Shown piece by piece: positions 59,385-64,000 of a stretch of 64,000 nucleotides of DNA; position 1 is the first letter of the stretch, and each line of letters begins with the position of its first letter. Source of the stretch: Verrucomicrobiales bacterium (lineage in GTDB: Bacteria > Verrucomicrobiota > Verrucomicrobiia > Limisphaerales > UBA1100); NCBI GenBank assembly GCA_005809105.1, contig SYLI01000066.1, positions 1 through 64,000 on the forward strand. Reading direction: 5' to 3'. The notes below the pieces were generated by a model. That model saw only the letters and a list, made by a program, of their open reading frames with translations, was not told where the DNA came from and did not search any database. A program made the translations under genes and the position numbers.

Positions 59385-59396
59385 TATTTTCTCCCT
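59385..59396 (+). promoter_or_regulatory. TATTTTCTCCCT element shared with the apaG and parA upstream regions
   Basis: TATTTTCTCCCT at 59385..59396, identical to 17793..17804. No convincing -35 here. Confidence 0.25.
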
Positions 59397-59449
59397 ACCC
59401 CCCGGCGCCCATTTGCGCTACGGTCGCGCGCCGTTGCCACGTCGCCCGC

Positions 59450-60856
59450 ATGAAAAAGCCATCGCTCCTGGTCATCTTTCTTACGGTGGTCATCGACCTC
59501 ATCGGCTTTGGCATCGTGCTGCCGGTGCTGCCACAGGTGGGACTGGATCTCCACGCTGCGGGATGGCAGACCGGTCTCATCGTGGCCTCGTTCTCGCTCA
59601 TGCAGTTTCTCTTCGCGCCGGCATGGGGTCGCTTGAGCGACCGAATCGGTCGGCGTCCGGTGCTCTTGGTGAGCACGGCCGGGGCCGTCATTTCATACGC
59701 GCTCTTCGCGCTGGCCATCACGCGGCAGAGTCTGGGGCTGCTGCTCATCTCTCGTCTTTTTGCCGGCATTTGCGGTGCCAATCTCTCGGTCGCCAGCGCG
59801 TACATCGCTGACATCTCCAAGCCGGAGGAGCGATCCCGGCGCATGGGACTGGTCGGGATGGCCTTTGGCATCGGCTTCATTCTGGGGCCCTTGCTGGGTG
59901 CGCTAAGCGCGCACTGGTGGGGGGCCGCGGCGCCAGGCTGGGTGGCCTCCGGCATCTGCGGCGCCAACCTCATCCTGGCGTATTTCATCTTGGGAGAGAG
60001 CCACCGGCCCGAGTCGGCACAGGCCGAGCCGCGCCCGCGTGTGGATCAGTGGCTGCACGTATTGCGCCGGCCGCAACTGCGCGTGCTGGTGGGCCTGTTC
60101 TTCTTCGCGACGTTTTGTTTCACCTGTTTTGAGTCGGGCTTTGTCGTTCTCTTCGTCAACAACCCAAAAATGCAACGCGTTGAGAGGGTTGCAGTGCCTC
60201 ATGGAGCCACCGTGATATGGCAGGCCAACAATGGCACCGAGGTGAAGCAAGGCGACGTGTTGGGGCATGCAGTGGCAGGGACGCAGCCCTCGCCGATTCG
60301 CGCGCCGCGATCGGGCCGGGTGGAGGCTACGGCTGACGGGGGGCGCGCCATCAACCACACCATGACAACGGCCTACTATCTCATGGCGTTTTGCGGTCTG
60401 GTGGGTGCGGTGGTGCAGGGAGGGATGATCGGCCGGTTGGTCAAGCTCTTCGGTGAAAAGCGGCTCATCGGTCTGGGCCTGCTGCTCCTGGGGACAAGCC
60501 TGTTTCTGCTGCCGCAGCTCACGCATATCGGCTGGCTCATGGCGGGCTTGGCACTCTTCGCCTTGGCGTCGGGAGTCTACCGCGCGCCCACTTTCGGTTT
60601 GATTTCGCTCAATGCCTCCCCGCGCGAGCAGGGCGAAGTGCTGGGCGTCACCCAGAGCGTGGGAAGTCTGGCGCGCATCGTGGGTCCGGTGTTCGTGCTG
60701 GGCCTCTTCGACATCCGGCCCGAACTGCCCTATTTCATCTGTGCGTGCATCGCGGCGCTGGCGGGCTGGGTGGCTCTGGTCAAGTTGAACCAGCCGCGGA
60801 TTCCGGCGGCCCAGGCCGCTGGTGCCGTTCCCGCAGCGGGCAAGGCGGCCGGTTAA
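59450..60856 (+). CDS. MFS transporter (TetA/DHA1-like) with an inserted biotinyl/lipoyl-like domain between TM7 and TM8
   Basis: VVIDLIGFGIVLPVLPQ; FAPAWGRLSDRIGRRPVLL; ISRLFAGICGANLSVASAYIADIS. Insert NNPKMQRVERVAVPHGATVIWQANNGTEVKQGDVLGHAVAGTQPSPIRAPRSGRVEATADGGRAINHT at about 60158..60361. Confidence 0.88.
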   Translation: MKKPSLLVIFLTVVIDLIGFGIVLPVLPQVGLDLHAAGWQTGLIVASFSLMQFLFAPAWGRLSDRIGRRPVLLVSTAGAVISYALFALAITRQSLGLLLISRLFAGICGANLSVASAYIADISKPEERSRRMGLVGMAFGIGFILGPLLGALSAHWWGAAAPGWVASGICGANLILAYFILGESHRPESAQAEPRPRVDQWLHVLRRPQLRVLVGLFFFATFCFTCFESGFVVLFVNNPKMQRVERVAVPHGATVIWQANNGTEVKQGDVLGHAVAGTQPSPIRAPRSGRVEATADGGRAINHTMTTAYYLMAFCGLVGAVVQGGMIGRLVKLFGEKRLIGLGLLLLGTSLFLLPQLTHIGWLMAGLALFALASGVYRAPTFGLISLNASPREQGEVLGVTQSVGSLARIVGPVFVLGLFDIRPELPYFICACIAALAGWVALVKLNQPRIPAAQAAGAVPAAGKAAG

Positions 60857-60866
60857 GCGCTTTGAC

Positions 60867-61934
60867 ATGGCGCGCATCCGAAACGTCGTATTTGATTGGT
60901 CGGGCACTCTGGTGGACGATCTGCCGGCCGTGTGGCGCGCCACCAACTTCACGCTCACCCAGGCGGGAAGAGACGAGATGTCGCTTGATGAATTCCGCGC
61001 CGGGTTCAGCCTGCCCTTTGATGCCTTTTACGAACGCGTCACCCCCGGCGTGCCTCTCTCCCAACTCGAGGCATGGTACCAGCAGCGCTTCGCCGGCGAG
61101 CAGGCCTCCATCGAGCCTTTGCCGCATGCGCGCGCCTTCTTTGATTGGTGTGCCGCGCGCGGATTGCGGCGCCTGCTCTTGAGCTCCATCCATCCCGATC
61201 ATTATCGCGAACAGTCCGGGCGCATCCCCTTCGCCTTTGATCGCGAGTACGTGCGCGTGATGGATAAGCGCCTTCGGCTGGGCTCCATCCTGTCGGAGAA
61301 TGGAATGGTGCCGGCCGAGACGATGTACATTGGCGACATGCAGCACGATGTTGATGCCGCCCGCGTTGCCGGCGCGGTGTCCTGTGCCGTGCTGACGGGT
61401 TACAACACGCTCTCGCAGCTGCGCGAGAGCAAGCCGGACCTGGTGGTGGAGCATTTGGGTGAGCTTCGCGCACTGCTCGAGCGCCAGGCCTTGGAATGGC
61501 CGGCGCCCAATGGCGTCGCGCGCAGTCCGGTGGTCACGGTGGGTGCCCTCATCTTTGATGACTTAGGCCGGGCATTGCTGGTGCGCACGCGAAAGTGGTC
61601 GGAGCTCTGGGGCATTCCTGGAGGGAAAATCCAATGGGGCGAAAGTGCCGAGGCTGCGCTGCGCCGGGAGTTGCTGGAGGAGACCGGGCTGGATGTGAAT
61701 GACATCCGCTTTGTGATGGCGCAGGACTGTGTGGCCTCGCCCGAGTTTTATAGGGAGGAGCATTTTGTGCTCCTTAATTACACCTGCCATTGCCAAGGCA
61801 CGCCCGAGGTGCGCCTCAACGACGAGGCCCAGCAGTATCGATGGCTGCGCCCGCAAGAGGCTCTCTCTCTGCCTCTCAACACTCCCACGCGTGTGCTGGT
61901 CGATGCTTTGCTGGACGGGAAGGGGGCCCGGTGA
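60867..61934 (+). CDS. HAD-superfamily hydrolase fused to a Nudix hydrolase domain
   Basis: HAD part: VVFDWSGTLVDD, LLLSSIHPDH, MYIGDMQHDVDAARVAG. Nudix part: GGKIQWGESAEAALRRELLEETGL (Nudix box GX5EX7REUXEEXGU). Confidence 0.9.
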   Translation: MARIRNVVFDWSGTLVDDLPAVWRATNFTLTQAGRDEMSLDEFRAGFSLPFDAFYERVTPGVPLSQLEAWYQQRFAGEQASIEPLPHARAFFDWCAARGLRRLLLSSIHPDHYREQSGRIPFAFDREYVRVMDKRLRLGSILSENGMVPAETMYIGDMQHDVDAARVAGAVSCAVLTGYNTLSQLRESKPDLVVEHLGELRALLERQALEWPAPNGVARSPVVTVGALIFDDLGRALLVRTRKWSELWGIPGGKIQWGESAEAALRRELLEETGLDVNDIRFVMAQDCVASPEFYREEHFVLLNYTCHCQGTPEVRLNDEAQQYRWLRPQEALSLPLNTPTRVLVDALLDGKGAR

Positions 61935-62281
61935 AGGGAACCATTGCCATCGTTGATCTCGAAGTGGCGTGCCGCATTGGCGTGCCCGATAGCGAGCGAA
62001 GCACGCCCCAGCGTCTGATGATGACTTTGGAACTGGAATTGGACTTGAGTCGCGCTGCGACCACCGACGACATCGCGCACACTGTGGACTACGACGCTCT
62101 GGCGAAGGATCTGCGGGTTTACTGCGCCGCGGGCGAATGGCGCCTTCTTGAGAAACTGGCGGCAGACATCGTGGCCCGCGTCGTGTCGGCGCACCGGCCT
62201 CTGCGCGCGTCCTTGGAAATTAAAAAATTTGTCCTTCCGCAGACGCGGCACGTGTCCGTGCGCGTGGAATACACCGGCTAG
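61931..62281 (+). CDS. folB: Dihydroneopterin aldolase FolB (GTG start)
   Basis: IVDLEVACRIGVPDSERSTPQRLMMTLELELDLSRAATTDDIAHTVDYDALAKDLR...LEKLAADIV...RASLEIKKFVLPQTRHVSVRVE. GTGA overlap with the upstream gene. Confidence 0.9.
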   Translation: MKGTIAIVDLEVACRIGVPDSERSTPQRLMMTLELELDLSRAATTDDIAHTVDYDALAKDLRVYCAAGEWRLLEKLAADIVARVVSAHRPLRASLEIKKFVLPQTRHVSVRVEYTG

Positions 62282-63645
62282 GGCTGAGGCAGTTTGACGC
62301 CCAGCACGGTGCGCATCCGCGCCCCGGCCTGTTGCGCCGTGTAAGCCTGCTTGGCCACGAGCGCCGCGGCAACGCCCGAGTTGTAGGCCGTGGCGGCCGA
62401 CGTGCCGGTGATGAGGTAGGTGCGGTTGTTAAACTGCACCCGCGCCGTGCCCGGCCCGCCGATGTCCACGAAATCGCCACGGTTGGCGTAGCTGGCTGGG
62501 TTGCCGGCGTAGTCGGTGGCCGTGACGGCCAGCACTTCATTGTAGGCGGCTGGATAATTGGGGGTGATCACCGGAGAGTTGCCGGCTGCGCCGAGAAAAA
62601 GCACGCCGCGTTCGTGTCCCTGCTGGATGATGGAATGCACCACGCGGCTTTCGCCGGGGCTGCCCAGACTCAAGTTGACGATGGAGGCGCCCCCGTTGAT
62701 GGCCTCGGCAATGCCCCTGGCCACATCAAACGAGGTGGTGGTGGCGCGGTCGCCGTAGATGTCCACGGGGAGAATGCGCACGGGCAAATCGGAGCCGGCA
62801 AGTTTCATATCGGACAATCCGCGCATGATGGCGTCGGCCATCGAGGTGCCGTGGCCGGGCGTCGTGGCGGCGGCGCGTTCCCCCTCATACAGGTTGACTT
62901 GCGGCATCAGAAAATCGGTGCGCGCCATGCCGTTGGCCTGCACAGCCGAATCGACAAGCCCGATAATAATCGAGCGACCATCGGCGGCTTTGCCCTGTTC
63001 GAGCGCAAGGCCGGGCAGGGGGGCCGCGCTGACTTGCTCCGGGCCAGCAGGGCGTTCCACAATGTACACGGCATCCACATCGCCCCAGTTGCCGTTGGCC
63101 TCGATGAGCTGGCGGGCTCGCGTGGCGGCCTCTTCATCTTCAAAGCGCAGGCGCACGGCATTGATCTTTGCGATCTCGCCGGCGATCTTGGCGTTGAACT
63201 GGCTGGCAAGCGCGCGCGCCTCCTTGTCGGGCTTGAGCACCACCACCAGCTCGTTTGGAATGGTGCGGGCCTTGGCGGGCAATGCCTGAACCTTGCGCGT
63301 GGCCTGATCGCGATTGTTCCGGTAGATGAAGAGCTTGGCCGAATCGCTCTTGTCGGGAACCAGCGCGTAGCTGGCACTGCCCAGAAGCAGGTCCAGCGCC
63401 TCTCCGGAAGATCGATCCCTAAACTGGGCACTGACCTGGCGGTCAAATTGCGGATCCAGAAAGATTTCCCAGCCCGTCTGTTGGTGCAGAAGCCTGAGCA
63501 CCTCAAGAACTGGCACATTTTCAAGCTTGGCCTCGAAGCGCTGGGTGCCCGGTTTCCGGATGAGAAGGGCTGCGGGGACAGGGGCGGGCGCGGCCTGCAC
63601 TGCGAGCACGCCAGCCAGAAATCCCGCCCACAAACTTCGTCTCAT
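62278..63645 (-). CDS. Secreted S8 (subtilisin-like) serine peptidase with N-terminal STN/secretin-like domain
   Basis: Asp motif IIIGLVDSAV, His motif TPGHGTSMADA, oxyanion Asn FLGAAGNS, Ser motif ITGTSAATAYNSGVAA. N-terminal FEAKLENVPVLEVLRLLHQQTGWEIFLDPQFDRQVSAQFRDRSSGEALDLLLGSASYALVP resembles STN. Confidence 0.87.
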   Translation of the reverse strand: MRRSLWAGFLAGVLAVQAAPAPVPAALLIRKPGTQRFEAKLENVPVLEVLRLLHQQTGWEIFLDPQFDRQVSAQFRDRSSGEALDLLLGSASYALVPDKSDSAKLFIYRNNRDQATRKVQALPAKARTIPNELVVVLKPDKEARALASQFNAKIAGEIAKINAVRLRFEDEEAATRARQLIEANGNWGDVDAVYIVERPAGPEQVSAAPLPGLALEQGKAADGRSIIIGLVDSAVQANGMARTDFLMPQVNLYEGERAAATTPGHGTSMADAIMRGLSDMKLAGSDLPVRILPVDIYGDRATTTSFDVARGIAEAINGGASIVNLSLGSPGESRVVHSIIQQGHERGVLFLGAAGNSPVITPNYPAAYNEVLAVTATDYAGNPASYANRGDFVDIGGPGTARVQFNNRTYLITGTSAATAYNSGVAAALVAKQAYTAQQAGARMRTVLGVKLPQP

Positions 63646-63765
63646 GGTTTTGAGTATCCACACACGCAAGTGATTTTGCCATGATAATTCGCCGGCCAGC
63701 CGCATGGAGAAGAAGCGAATTAGTGCTTGCGATTGCGGTGAAAAAGTTGTTAATAACCCCCCTCC

Positions 63766-64000
63766 ATGGCAGCAATCGGAAGATTCCAGAAGGGCGACGA
63801 CATTTTTTACGCGAAGGTTTTGGACGGAGAGCTGTTCCGAATGAACGGCGATGTTTTTGGTTCGCCGTCCTTTGCCAAGAAGGCCATGCCCCTGCGGGGG
63901 CTCAAGACGCTGACGCCGGTGACGCCCAGCAAGGTCATCGCCGTGGGCTTGAATTACGCCGACCACGCGCGCGAATCGAACCTGCCACGCCCTCACCAGC
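63766..64000 (+). CDS. Fumarylacetoacetate hydrolase (FAH)-family protein, N-terminal part; runs off the window
   Basis: MAAIGRFQKGDDIFYAKVLDGELFRMNGDVFGSPSFAKKAMPLRGLKTLTPVTPSKVIAVGLNYADHARE. Confidence 0.85.
   Translation, partial: MAAIGRFQKGDDIFYAKVLDGELFRMNGDVFGSPSFAKKAMPLRGLKTLTPVTPSKVIAVGLNYADHARESNLPRPHQ

Noticed and set aside
62332-63684. 450-aa plus-strand ORF opposite the subtilisin gene
   Set aside because: Antisense shadow; the minus-strand frame contains the complete S8 catalytic motifs.
1-64000. CRISPR arrays, prophage, insertion sequences, integrons, rRNA
   Set aside because: No regularly spaced direct repeats, transposase, integrase, phage structural genes or rRNA-like sequence were recognised on either strand.

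Overview
This is a 64 kb, high-GC, densely coding bacterial chromosomal segment. The DUF1501/DUF1549-DUF1553/PPC gene trio, the TlpA-like paralogues and the overall style point to the Verrucomicrobia/Planctomycetes group; that placement is an inference. Most of the window is housekeeping: argS, argG, infC, infA, fmt, an adk-like kinase, pyrE, trpA, coaX, birA, nadC, nnr, manC, rnd, rlmI-like, thiS/thiH, gcvT/gcvH, glcDEF with an alanine-glyoxylate aminotransferase, exbBD, one tRNA-Ser(CGA), and a TetR-controlled RND efflux operon. I saw no CRISPR array, prophage, transposon or rRNA. The items most worth a second look are: (1) a HAD-Nudix fusion translationally coupled to folB, which could supply the two steps from dihydroneopterin triphosphate to dihydroneopterin; (2) a TetA-like MFS transporter with a biotinyl/lipoyl-like domain inserted after TM7; (3) an LCCL-domain gene split by one in-frame TAG; (4) a secreted subtilisin with an N-terminal STN/secretin-like domain; (5) a recurring TTGCC(A/C)-N16-T(A/T)TTTTCTCCC element upstream of unrelated genes; and (6) a perfect 10-2-10 palindrome just upstream of the tetR start. 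All assignments come from reading the sequence and motifs; no database search was run.
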